DNA of 47,254 nucleotides from Desulfococcus sp. 4484_241 (GTDB taxonomy: Bacteria > Desulfobacterota > Desulfobacteria > Desulfobacterales > Desulfosudaceae). This document shows positions 17,162-26,031 of this stretch, piece after piece. How positions within the stretch are numbered: position 1 is the stretch's first letter; every line of letters begins with the position of its first letter. The notes beneath the pieces were generated by a model. That model was not told where the DNA came from and ran no database searches. It saw nothing but the letters and a program-made list of their open reading frames with translations. The stretch is taken from NCBI GenBank assembly GCA_002085115.1, contig MZGQ01000001.1, positions 1 through 47,254 of the forward strand. Reading direction: 5' to 3'. The translations under genes and the position numbers were made by a program.

Positions 17162-17947
17162 ATGCTGCCGCAATACCTTTTGGAGCTGTTTATATTTGCT
17201 ATAGGTGCAAGCATAGGGAGCTTTCTCAATGTCTGTATATACAGGCTTCCGCGCTCACTTTCTATTATCAGCCCGCCATCGGCATGCCCGGTTTGTGATA
17301 ATCCTATCAGGCCTTATGACAATATTCCGATTTTGAGCTATATCCTTCTGGCGGGCCGCTGCCGCAGATGCGGGCTTCCCATTTCCCCGCGTTACCCAAT
17401 GGTGGAGTTGGTGAGCGGTCTTTGCGCGATAGCGGTTTGCGCCCGGTTTGGGTACACACTCCAGGCACTTGTTCTTTTTATTTTTATTTCCGCTCTTATA
17501 GTGGTTATCTTTATAGACATAGACCACCAGATAATCCCTGACGTGATCTCCTTGCCTGGCATTGTGCTTTGTTTCCTTGCCTCTGTTTTTGTTTTTAACA
17601 GGCCTGTGGCAGAACCGGCGGCAGGCATTCTTGTCGGTGGCGGGTCGCTTCTTCTTGTGGCGGTTACCTACAGACTGCTTACAGGGAGGGACGGAATGGG
17701 CGGAGGTGATATAAAGCTGCTTGCCATGATAGGAGCACTTTGCGGGTGGGAGGGGGTTCTTTTTACCATATTTTTAAGCTCTCTTGCAGGTACGCTGGTG
17801 GGGATTTTATTGATGGTGGCCCAAGGGAGAAACTTGAGGCTTGCCCTGCCTTACGGCCCGTTTCTTTCGCTTTCGGCGATCGTGTATATTTTTTTAGGGC
17901 CAGATATTATACATTGGTATTTCAATATATTAAACCGGATAAGCTGA
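17162..17947 (+). CDS. pilD: Prepilin peptidase / N-methyltransferase (PilD/GspO)
   Basis: 261 residues from ATG at 17162, which has AGGAGG directly upstream; 33 upstream codons are not family-like. The N-terminal DiS_P_DiS domain has the CxxC pairs CPVCDNPI and CRRCGLPI (zinc-binding, methyltransferase region), and the aspartyl-protease domain has FIDIDHQIIPD and GGGDIKLLAMIG. It cleaves and N-methylates type IV prepilins or type II secretion pseudopilins at the inner membrane. About eight transmembrane helices are visible. No pilin gene lies in the window, so its clients are elsewhere. Confidence 0.93.
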   Translation: MLPQYLLELFIFAIGASIGSFLNVCIYRLPRSLSIISPPSACPVCDNPIRPYDNIPILSYILLAGRCRRCGLPISPRYPMVELVSGLCAIAVCARFGYTLQALVLFIFISALIVVIFIDIDHQIIPDVISLPGIVLCFLASVFVFNRPVAEPAAGILVGGGSLLLVAVTYRLLTGRDGMGGGDIKLLAMIGALCGWEGVLFTIFLSSLAGTLVGILLMVAQGRNLRLALPYGPFLSLSAIVYIFLGPDIIHWYFNILNRIS

Positions 17948-18034
17948 CGGCTGCCCTGTTTGTGCCTATCGCTGGATAGCAGAAAGTTTGAATATAAAAA
18001 AACTAAAAAAAGCGCGTTATTTGTGGGAGGAACA

Positions 18035-19411
18035 ATGGATCGGTTAAGCGCACTGTCGGTGTTGGATGGGCGATATGCGAATCTTGTCGATGAACTGAGG
18101 GATATCTTTTCAGAATACGGCCTCATACGCAGAAGGGTTGAAGTGGAAACCCGCTGGCTTGTCTTTCTTGGCCGGGACATCGGGCTGTTTGAGCTGGATG
18201 AAAGCGGTGCACGTTTTATTACGTCAATTGCGGACAAGTTCGATGAAAAAGGTGCGGCCAGGATAAAGGAGATAGAGTCGGTCACCAACCACGATGTAAA
18301 GGCCGTTGAATATTATATAAAGGAAAGGCTCGATGATGCAGGGCTGGGTGATATCCGGGAGTGGACCCATTTTGGATGCACTTCAGAGGATATAAACAAT
18401 ACCGCTTACGCCCTGATGATAAGAAATGGAAGGGAAGCTGTGGCCTCTGCCTATCTTTCCCTTATCAGGAAGGTGGAGTCTTTGGGGGCACTATACAAAG
18501 GTGTTCCCATGATGTCCCGTACCCACGGCCAGCCCGCCACTCCGACAACCGTAGGCAAGGAGTTTGTCAACTTTGCATGGAGGCTCAGACGGGAATTTAA
18601 GAAAATGATGAATTCTCCGGTTGAGGCCAAGATAAACGGGGCTTCGGGCAATCTCAACGCCCATTCCTTTGTATTTCCTCATATCGACTGGATAGATGCA
18701 TCGCGCCGGTTCCTTGTCGATCATCTTGGTGTTGAGCCGCTGCTTTTTACTACCCAGATCAACCCTTACAGCTATATATCGGAACTGCTGCAGGTGATGA
18801 CCAGGGCTGCGTCGATAACGATCGACCTGGACAGGGACATGTGGGGGTATATATCCCTGGGGTATTTCCGCCAGAAGTTAAAGGAGGGCGAGGTGGGATC
18901 CTCTACGATGCCTCACAAGGTCAATCCGATAGATTTCGAAAACAGCGAGGGTAACATGGGAGTTGCCATATCGATGATGCAGCACCTGTCTGTCAAGCTC
19001 CTGCAATCCAGGTTTCAGAGGGACCTTTCCGACAGTACGGTACTAAGGAATCTGGGCGCAGTTTTCGGCCATTTCCTTGTCGGGTTTAAAAATTGTTTGA
19101 AAGGATTGGATAAAATTGCTATAGATGAAAAAATAATCAAAAAAGATCTTTCTGATACGCCTGAACTTCTTGCAGAACCTTTACAGACCGTTATGCGGGT
19201 TTTTGGCGAGAAGAACCCGTACGAACGATTAAAAGAGCTTACGCGTGGGAAAAAGGTAATGCAAAACGATTATGCCCCTCTTGTAGATTCACTGGAAAAG
19301 GTCCCGGACGATTACCGGGAAAGGATGAAGTCGCTTTCATGTGACACCTACACGGGAATGGCCGAACAGCTGGTCGATCTATATTTTAAAACAATCAAGG
19401 ATAATGGATAG
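18035..19411 (+). CDS. purB: Adenylosuccinate lyase
   Basis: 458 residues from ATG at 18035, preceded by GGGAGGAACA. The fumarase/aspartase-superfamily signature SSTMPHKVNPIDFEN is at about residues 289-303, TSEDINNTAYALMI and the catalytic-loop SRTHGQPATPTTVGKE are upstream. PurB catalyses two steps of purine synthesis: release of fumarate from SAICAR and from adenylosuccinate. Length and motifs match the E. coli-like PurB group. It lies 87 bases after pilD and only three bases before the TPR/beta-barrel gene, so the latter is probably cotranscribed with it. Confidence 0.95.
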   Translation: MDRLSALSVLDGRYANLVDELRDIFSEYGLIRRRVEVETRWLVFLGRDIGLFELDESGARFITSIADKFDEKGAARIKEIESVTNHDVKAVEYYIKERLDDAGLGDIREWTHFGCTSEDINNTAYALMIRNGREAVASAYLSLIRKVESLGALYKGVPMMSRTHGQPATPTTVGKEFVNFAWRLRREFKKMMNSPVEAKINGASGNLNAHSFVFPHIDWIDASRRFLVDHLGVEPLLFTTQINPYSYISELLQVMTRAASITIDLDRDMWGYISLGYFRQKLKEGEVGSSTMPHKVNPIDFENSEGNMGVAISMMQHLSVKLLQSRFQRDLSDSTVLRNLGAVFGHFLVGFKNCLKGLDKIAIDEKIIKKDLSDTPELLAEPLQTVMRVFGEKNPYERLKELTRGKKVMQNDYAPLVDSLEKVPDDYRERMKSLSCDTYTGMAEQLVDLYFKTIKDNG

Positions 19412-19414
19412 CAA

Positions 19415-20917
19415 ATGGGTAAAAAAAATTTTCAGGTTATTGTCTGGCTGCTGATTTTGTCGTTTCAACTGCCCGCGTTTGCCGGAGGGGCATCCCCCGT
19501 TGTTAGCGGGGATAACTTTTTTAATGCCGGTGTGTTTGCCTATGAAAGCGGTGACTATGACACCGCGCTTGAACGGTTCAGACAGGCCATTTCAATAGAG
19601 AAGGGCAACCCCTTTTACAATTATTACATGGGCAAGGCTTACATGGCCAAGGGAGAATATGACAAGGCAATTATCTACCTTGACCAGGCGCGCATCTCCG
19701 GGCAGAAGATACCCGGCCTTTCCTTTGACTGGGCCATGGTTCATTACAGGATGGGCGATTATGCCGCATCTTCAAGACTCTTTGCCGCATTGTCCGAGGA
19801 TGAGCCAAACAATGCGCTTGCCCGTTACTATGCAGGCATCTCCTTTTACAGGCAGGGGGAATATGAAAAGGCACTTTCCTGCCTGCAGGAAGCAGGCCGC
19901 ATGAATTCTTCGCTAAAGCCGAATGCCTCTTACTATGAGGCCCTCTGCTACCTGAAGACAGGCGACAGGGAAAAAGCTAAGACCGGTTTTTCCTATGCAA
20001 AGCGGAACGCCACGGAACGCCAGACACGTGATGCTGCCGATCGTCAGCTCAAGGCCCTGGCCAGGCTGGACAGGAGGGCCAGGCGCTACTCACTGGCGGC
20101 CAGTGTGGGGGTTCAGTATGATTCCAACGTTTTGCTTGAGCCGGTGAATAACGAGGACCTCTACTCCAACGAGGATGATTTTAAATTCACGGCCCTCCTG
20201 TCAGGCTCCTATGATGTGGCAAGAGTATCAGGGACAACGTTTGGCCTTGGATATAGCCATTACCAGTCATGGTATACAGACCTGCATGACTATGACCTGA
20301 TCGGCAGCATGTTCGACTTTTACATACGCCACCAGTCAGGAAATTACATGTTTTCATTTGCATACAAGCCGGCCTATTTCTGGATAGATTCCGACAGTTA
20401 CCTGATGCGCCACGAGTTTCGGCCCAAAATCACGGCGAAGTTCGGTGACAGGCTCATAACCTCGCTTGCCTATTCCTATAAGAGGGATAACAGTATGTAC
20501 GATGACGGCAGGGACGGGCACGTAAACGAGGCTGACCTGCGGTTAATGTACGCCATGCCTGGCGGGATGGGAGAGCTGTTCGGAAACATGCTCTATGACG
20601 TGGTTTCTGCTTCCAGCAAGGATGACGATTACCATATTTTAAAAACCGCGTTGTCGGCAAGATTTTATCTTCCCAGGCGTTTTTCCGTAACTGTTAAGGC
20701 CGGCTGCTGGAGCAGGGATTATGATAACGTTGATTCAACATACAATCTCGGCCGGCATGATACCAAGTACATTGGCGGTTTTTTTGTGGGAAAGGAACTT
20801 TACCGGGACCAGCTTTCCATAGAAGCAGGCTATACATATACCAAGAATGATTCCAATATTCCCGATTATAGGTACGAGAGTAATGCTTATACTGTAAACC
20901 TAAAGGCCCGGCTATAA
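19415..20917 (+). CDS. TPR-repeat outer-membrane beta-barrel protein
   Basis: 500 residues. A signal peptide (MGKKNFQVIVWLLILSF... cleaved after AFA) precedes about five TPR units (residues 33-215: NAGVFAYESGDYDTALERF, YNYYMGKAYMAKGEYDKA and so on). From VGVQYDSNVLLEP (about residue 231) to the end the protein has alternating aromatic/polar strands typical of a 12- to 14-stranded outer-membrane barrel, ending in YTVNLKARL. This TPR-then-barrel plan resembles SLAM-like and DUF560-type proteins that carry surface proteins across the outer membrane; specific identity is not proven. It sits three bases after purB and upstream of FecR-domain and beta-helix genes, possible clients. Confidence 0.75.
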   Translation: MGKKNFQVIVWLLILSFQLPAFAGGASPVVSGDNFFNAGVFAYESGDYDTALERFRQAISIEKGNPFYNYYMGKAYMAKGEYDKAIIYLDQARISGQKIPGLSFDWAMVHYRMGDYAASSRLFAALSEDEPNNALARYYAGISFYRQGEYEKALSCLQEAGRMNSSLKPNASYYEALCYLKTGDREKAKTGFSYAKRNATERQTRDAADRQLKALARLDRRARRYSLAASVGVQYDSNVLLEPVNNEDLYSNEDDFKFTALLSGSYDVARVSGTTFGLGYSHYQSWYTDLHDYDLIGSMFDFYIRHQSGNYMFSFAYKPAYFWIDSDSYLMRHEFRPKITAKFGDRLITSLAYSYKRDNSMYDDGRDGHVNEADLRLMYAMPGGMGELFGNMLYDVVSASSKDDDYHILKTALSARFYLPRRFSVTVKAGCWSRDYDNVDSTYNLGRHDTKYIGGFFVGKELYRDQLSIEAGYTYTKNDSNIPDYRYESNAYTVNLKARL

Positions 20918-21047
20918 CCGAAAGGGTTTGGGAAATTTTTAGTACTGGCGGCAAACTGTTGTTCACCTGAAAAAAAAGAAAAACAGGTTGCCATGGGCTG
21001 GTTTACCAGCTTTCATGATCAACTGTCAAAGCGTGCAGAGATTAAAA

Positions 21048-22061
21048 ATGTTTATCAAAAAAGCAAAAGATGTAGCGTTGTCGATGACCATAGCAATGGT
21101 TCTTATCTCCTGGTTTATGCCTGCCGGCGTATATGCCAAGTCTGTTATACCGGATAACCTGGTCATCATGAAAATATACAGACGTGGTATTGGCGATTCT
21201 GTCGGGAAAATTGTTAGTGCCAGTGGAAAAGCTTTTATAATGCATTCCGACAGAAAGTACGGGTATGTTGCAAGGCAGGGCTTACCGGTTTACGAGGGAG
21301 ACACACTTTTCACCAGGGAGGGCGGCAGGATGATTGCCGTCATGAATGACAACAGCAGAATCTTACTTACCAGCAAATCAAGCATTATCGTAAACAAAAG
21401 CATATACGATCCGGCGGGCAAAAGCCGCGTCTCCTTCATGCACATGCTGGCGGGAAAAATACGGTTCATCGTGACAAAGCTGGCTGATTACAAGTATTCA
21501 CGGTTTAACGTAAGGACAAAATCCTCTGTGGTGGGGGTAAGGGGCTCAGACTTCATCATTCAAAGCATGGATGGCAGGGAGAAGGTGACAACACTTCAGC
21601 ATACATTGCTTGCCGTGTCAGACATCAACCATCCAGAGGCGCCACCGGTAATGTTGCGGGATTTCCAGCAGCTCGACATGATCCCTGGCGCTCCGTTCGG
21701 CTCACCGGTTGACCTGCCAAGAGACCAGGTGGAAGACCTCCTCAGGGATTTCGCGGGAAACGGCGGCAACGGCGGGCATGCAGGGGCACCTCCGGAACAG
21801 CCGGGAAAGGGCGAAAGTGTCGGCCAGGGCGGGGGTGAGCAGCCTGTAGTGGATCCTGCTCTCCTGGAGCAGCCGGAAAGTGTCGGAGGTATGGAGGGTA
21901 ACCCCGTCGGTAATGTTGTCGAAGGCTCGCTTGATACTGAAGCTGCAGATAGTGTTAACGATGTACAGGACAAGGTGAATACGGAGGTCATCCAGGGCGA
22001 GCCGGGCACTCTCCCTGACATGCCAAGCCAGCCGTCTGAGCATTATCATCATCCAGAGTAA
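21048..22061 (+). CDS. Exported FecR-domain protein with low-complexity tail
   Basis: About 337 residues from ATG at 21048. A signal peptide (VALSMTIAMVLISWFMP, cleaved after VYA) leads to a FecR domain: LVIMKIYRRGIGDSVGKIVSASGKAF, EGDTLFTREGGRMIAVMNDNS, a RVSFMHMLAGKIRFIV segment and RTKSSVVGVRGSDFII. The last 110 residues are Gly/Pro/Glu-rich and end in a His cluster, HYHHPE. Unlike the sigma-factor regulator FecR, such exported solo FecR domains occur in surface and adhesin loci of delta-proteobacteria. No sigma factor lies nearby, so envelope structure rather than signalling is likely. The start is chosen for the signal peptide; a further-upstream ATG at 21015 lacks a ribosome site. Confidence 0.75.
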   Translation: MFIKKAKDVALSMTIAMVLISWFMPAGVYAKSVIPDNLVIMKIYRRGIGDSVGKIVSASGKAFIMHSDRKYGYVARQGLPVYEGDTLFTREGGRMIAVMNDNSRILLTSKSSIIVNKSIYDPAGKSRVSFMHMLAGKIRFIVTKLADYKYSRFNVRTKSSVVGVRGSDFIIQSMDGREKVTTLQHTLLAVSDINHPEAPPVMLRDFQQLDMIPGAPFGSPVDLPRDQVEDLLRDFAGNGGNGGHAGAPPEQPGKGESVGQGGGEQPVVDPALLEQPESVGGMEGNPVGNVVEGSLDTEAADSVNDVQDKVNTEVIQGEPGTLPDMPSQPSEHYHHPE

Positions 22062-22079
22062 ACAGTTTAAGGGTGGGCA

Positions 22080-23837
22080 ATGAAAAAGAGACGCAGACCC
22101 GGACAAAAGATTGTTCTTGCCGCTCTTTTTATTGCGGTCGTTGCGTTTCCTTTACAGGGGTTTCCCGCAACGGGGGTGGGAGGAGGCGCTGGTTCAGGGG
22201 GGGGAGCTGATTTTTTTGTCAGCATCAACAATCCGTCGGCCAGTGACTCGCCGGCTCCTTATGGCACCTCGCCTGACTTGCCGTGGAGGACCCTGCATTA
22301 CGCCGTCAGTCAGCTGAACGACGGAGACAGGCTGTTCGTTGATCCAGGCAACTACAGTGTTGCATACGGCGAGGCGGACGGCCCGTTAATAATAAACCAC
22401 AACAATGTAGAGATATGGGGTACAATTGGGGGGGGCACGATTGTTGACGGCACAGGTGCAGCCTACTGGAGCGATGGAATAACGGTGGATTCCGCTTCCG
22501 GGGTTAAAATAGCGCTCCTGCAGGTAGGCTATTTCATAAACTCCGGCATATCTCTTTATAATACCACCGGCACTGTTGTGGAAAATTGCGAGATTTATGG
22601 CAATCCAAGCGGTTATGGTATTTATGCGTATAACTGTGATACAACAACCGAAATAAGAGGAAACAGGATCCATGATAACCAGACAGGCATAGGCGTTCAC
22701 GGAGAGATGTATGACAGCTCTCCGTTTATAGTAAACAACGTGATTTACAAGACATCGATGGGGACAATGGATACCGGTATCATGGTTGATGGTTATTCAA
22801 CTGGGGGGACTGCCCATCCCAGGATATACCACAACACCATCGACGGTGGCGCCAACACCGGAATCTACATAACAAAGGATGTAGATACTGTAAAACCGGA
22901 GATAAAATACAACATAATTACCGGCTGTAATTTTGGTATCGACAACTCCGCGGACATTGCCTCAACCGACCTCGCCTACAACGACCTGTTCGGTAATGGC
23001 GGTAACTACCAGGGAGTTACGCCTGGCACAGGTTCGATAAGCCAGGATCCGCTCTACAGCAATGTGGCGTATTCCGATTACAGCCTTGCCCCGGCATCGC
23101 CATGTATAGACGCCATACCTCCCTCCTCCGGTGATCCTGTTAATATGGATATAGGTGGAGTTGCAAGGCCGGCGGGAAGCGGTTTTGACATGGGAGCGAC
23201 CGAGTTTATTCCACAGGGCAGCAACAGTCCTTCGGACTCACCCTGTATCGTGACTCCACAGTTCGGTGCGGTTTTTGCTCCGGGTGCGCAGGCAATACTT
23301 TTCAAGGCGCAATGCTACAATGATCCCGAAGGCGACAGACATGTCGCCACAAGATGGTTTTTTGCAAGGGCAGACAGCTGGCTTAATGGAGAATACAACG
23401 ATGTTGACGAACTGTGCATGACGAACAATCCAAATGCGTTTGTCATTGACGCCCATCGTCCTCCGGAACTTTACGAATTAAAGATGCCCATGATCACTTT
23501 TATACCCGGCATGGCGTATGTCTGGGGAGTGGGGTACAGGGATGCAGGCAGCGGCCAGACAACCTGGTCAGAAGACGGCATGTTTGTTGTGGGCAGTGTT
23601 GTGTCCAACGCCTCTTGCGCCAGCATCCCCCCTGGCACACAGCAGAGTGATTACCGCATGGTTTCTTTCACTCACATCACCCCGGGACTCACGGCTGAGG
23701 AAGTCTTTGGCGATGACCTGGGGGGACCGTACGATACCAGCCTGTTCAGGATAGGAACATATGATCCTGAACTTGGGACCGGCGGCTACAGGGAGTACCC
23801 CGACCTTGAAGATGTTGTACCGGGCAGGGCTTACTAG
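22080..23837 (+). CDS. Right-handed beta-helix surface protein, N-terminal part ending at an in-frame TAG
   Basis: 585 residues to TAG at 23835-23837. A signal peptide (IVLAALFIAVVAFPLQGFPA) is followed by parallel beta-helix repeats (about residues 60-330, with PbH1-like units such as VENCEIYGNPSGYGIYAYNC and IYHNTIDGGANTGIYI) and the SPCIDA...DIGGVARPAG...FDMGATEF closing motif of choice-of-anchor Q proteins. An Fn3-like module (about 385-500) comes next. The frame stays open beyond the TAG for 191 codons with consistent sequence, so this is the first part of a roughly 777-residue protein. The ribosome site AGGGTGGGCA precedes ATG. Likely an exported adhesin or carbohydrate-binding protein. 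Confidence 0.75.
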   Translation: MKKRRRPGQKIVLAALFIAVVAFPLQGFPATGVGGGAGSGGGADFFVSINNPSASDSPAPYGTSPDLPWRTLHYAVSQLNDGDRLFVDPGNYSVAYGEADGPLIINHNNVEIWGTIGGGTIVDGTGAAYWSDGITVDSASGVKIALLQVGYFINSGISLYNTTGTVVENCEIYGNPSGYGIYAYNCDTTTEIRGNRIHDNQTGIGVHGEMYDSSPFIVNNVIYKTSMGTMDTGIMVDGYSTGGTAHPRIYHNTIDGGANTGIYITKDVDTVKPEIKYNIITGCNFGIDNSADIASTDLAYNDLFGNGGNYQGVTPGTGSISQDPLYSNVAYSDYSLAPASPCIDAIPPSSGDPVNMDIGGVARPAGSGFDMGATEFIPQGSNSPSDSPCIVTPQFGAVFAPGAQAILFKAQCYNDPEGDRHVATRWFFARADSWLNGEYNDVDELCMTNNPNAFVIDAHRPPELYELKMPMITFIPGMAYVWGVGYRDAGSGQTTWSEDGMFVVGSVVSNASCASIPPGTQQSDYRMVSFTHITPGLTAEEVFGDDLGGPYDTSLFRIGTYDPELGTGGYREYPDLEDVVPGRAY

Positions 23838-24413
23838 GTGCTTGCAAGAAACGGAATCGATATCGATATAAGCGGTGTTCCTATCACGACCGATACCGAT
23901 GTCGAGGTTGCTCTCAAGTATTCTACTGCCACTGGCAACGGGTGGAACATGATAGGGCCGCCAAACAACAGGAATTATCTGTGGAGCGATGTAGAGGTGG
24001 TGGCTTACGGCTCGGACTGCAGCGTTGTGTTCGGACCGGTCCCGATGAGCACCTTAATAACGTCTAATCCCAACAATCCATATATAGATACGCATCTGTG
24101 GGAATGGACGGGTTCAGGCTATGATTCCACGGCGTCATTGCTTATGTCCCACAAGGGGTACTGGGTAAAAGCGCGTGCTCCGGGAGTCGCCCTGATATTT
24201 CCACCGTCAGCTGGCGGCGGTGCGCTTGTGGGAGCGCTCAGGCGGGGGGTGAATATACTGAAACGTTTCGGCAGTGAACTTTTTTCTCCTGATGTGGCGG
24301 TTGCCGATAACGGGGATGAGCCGCCCATGCCTATGGCAAAACTGAAGCTCGTATCTGACGATGGGAAGTCCTCATTTGTTATGGGGTGTTTTATCTCCAG
24401 CTTGGGCGACTGA
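23838..24413 (+). pseudogene. C-terminal part of the beta-helix protein, same frame after TAG
   Basis: 191 codons directly following TAG in the same frame. The break falls in PGRAY-stop-VLARNG, where relatives have PGKAYW followed by a hydrophobic strand: TGG (Trp) to TAG is a single change. The continuing part has WNMIGPPNNRNYLWSDVEV and HKGYWVKARAPGVALIFPP, a repeat of the same PGxxYW-type module. It probably belongs to a C-terminal domain seen in many delta-proteobacterial extracellular proteins. GTG at 23838 has no ribosome site, so it is not an independent gene. It is either a nonsense mutation, an error, or suppressed amber. Confidence 0.65.
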
Positions 24414-24442
24414 TATTTAGGCTGTTGATTTTTGTTGACAGC

Positions 24443-24471
24443 AGAGGGCCACGTTTTTGCGCGGCCTTTCT
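24443..24471 (+). terminator. Rho-independent terminator after the beta-helix gene
   Basis: AGAGGGCC, a 12-base loop containing a T run, and GGCCTTTCT form a GC-rich stem with G-T wobbles followed by T-rich sequence, about 30 bases after the stop at 24413. Confidence 0.45.
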
Positions 24472-24657
24472 GATACACGGGTTGGTAGGCTGCCATTAAA
24501 CCGGAAGCTCAATTGCCGGGCTTTATACCCGATCATGTTCATGTTTCACAATTTTGTTTACATCCCATTGCCTTTTTTATAGCCTTCTGTGATTGAAATT
24601 ATGCAGTAAAAATTTGCTGTTTGTTGAACTGAAATCTGAAAGAACGGGGTGAAAAGC

Positions 24658-25671
24658 ATGATTCGTACACTTATAAGAGGTACTGGACGGTATGTTCCGG
24701 AACGTGTTGTTACAAATGATGACCTTGCTCAATGGATGGAGACATCTGATGAATGGATAAGACAGCGAACCGGTATAGAACAGCGCCACTGGGTTTCGGA
24801 AACCGGTGAGACCGGGACATCAGACCTGGGGCTCAAGGCGTCAAAGACAGCCCTTGAGCGTGCCGGGTGGAAGCCTGAAGATATAGACCTTATCATTTTT
24901 GCCACGTTGAGCCCCGACATATTTTTCCCGGGATCCGGATGCCTTCTCCAGCACAAGCTGGGACTTTCCACCACTCCTGCGCTTGATATCCGCCAGCAGT
25001 GCACCGGTTTCATATATGGCCTTGCAACCGCCGACGCGTATATACGCAGCGGCATGGCTGAACGTATCCTTCTGGTGGGTGCAGAGGTCCACAGTACAGG
25101 CCTTGACATATCTACGCGTGGAAGGGATGTAGCGGTCATTTTTGGCGATGGCGCGGCAGCAGTATGCCTGGAAGGAGTTGAAACAGACGAGCCCATAGGT
25201 GTGCTTGCGTCTGTTCTTTATTCTGAAGGTAAGCATGCAGAAAGCCTGATGCTCGAGGCTCCGGCCTCACGAATCTGCCCTGAACGTATCACCCACGAGA
25301 TGCTGGACGAAGGCCGTCACTATCCCAAGATGAACGGCAAGCTGATTTTTAAGCTGGCAGTTACACGGCTTCCGAAAATCACCATGGAAATAATGGAAAA
25401 AGCAGGGATAAAAACCCTGGACGAAATCGATCTTATAATTCCCCACCAGGCGAACCTGAGGATAAACCAGTTTTACGAACAGGCTCTTAAGATTCCGGAA
25501 GGCAAAGTCTACAACAACATTCAAAAGTACGGGAACACAACAGCAGCTACCATCCCGCTTGCCCTTGACGAAACCATAGAAAAGGGTATTTTCAAAAAAG
25601 GCGACACCGCTCTTTTCCTTGGTCTTGGCGCCGGTGTTACATGGGGGGCCAACCTTTACCGTCATGCCTAA
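24658..25671 (+). CDS. fabH: Beta-ketoacyl-ACP synthase III (FabH-type)
   Basis: 337 residues, slightly longer than E. coli FabH. Cys in RQQCTGF (about residue 115), His in IPHQANLRI and Asn in YGNTTAATIP form the full Cys-His-Asn triad. FabH condenses acetyl-CoA (or branched acyl-CoA) with malonyl-ACP to start fatty-acid synthesis. It stands alone, with no fabD, fabG or acpP beside it, so a secondary function in lipid or secondary-metabolite priming is possible. ATG at 24658 is chosen over GTG at 24649 because GGGGTG lies at the right spacing. A terminator at 24443 isolates it from the upstream surface locus. Confidence 0.88.
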   Translation: MIRTLIRGTGRYVPERVVTNDDLAQWMETSDEWIRQRTGIEQRHWVSETGETGTSDLGLKASKTALERAGWKPEDIDLIIFATLSPDIFFPGSGCLLQHKLGLSTTPALDIRQQCTGFIYGLATADAYIRSGMAERILLVGAEVHSTGLDISTRGRDVAVIFGDGAAAVCLEGVETDEPIGVLASVLYSEGKHAESLMLEAPASRICPERITHEMLDEGRHYPKMNGKLIFKLAVTRLPKITMEIMEKAGIKTLDEIDLIIPHQANLRINQFYEQALKIPEGKVYNNIQKYGNTTAATIPLALDETIEKGIFKKGDTALFLGLGAGVTWGANLYRHA

Positions 25672-26031
25672 CCAGCGGCTTAGGGTTAGTATCACACAAC
25701 GATAGCGCCCATCCATACCTTGCTGGCTGGGAACATAATGACGCGGTTATCAACAGGGATATGTTACAAAGATCGACTTGTCATCAATGGAGAATGACGG
25801 GTAAGAGTACAAGTTCAATAAGCGCAACCATGGCCGGTTTAACCGTTTCAAACCGCGGATCTGGTTTTTCGTGGTGCAAGTGGCTTGTTGAACCTTTACT
25901 GGTGTGCCGCAGGTGTTCTGCCTGCTGCCATGCTTCTGCAAAGTGAGCTTTTGAGGCTGCCTGCAACCGTTTTGTGCTTTATCCGGTTTCTGGTTGAAGC
26001 CCACCTCTCCTTTTATCCTGTGATGTTTCCA
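25672..26031. other. 360-base gap between convergent genes; nothing convincing
   Basis: fabH (plus) and the MscS gene (minus) converge here. Open frames exist on both strands, but none has a recognisable domain, ribosome site or plausible composition. No clear terminator hairpin was found. Confidence 0.5.

Noticed and set aside
23838-24413. Independent gene starting with GTG after TAG
   Set aside because: It is in the same frame as the upstream gene, has no ribosome site, and its first residues complete a motif begun upstream.
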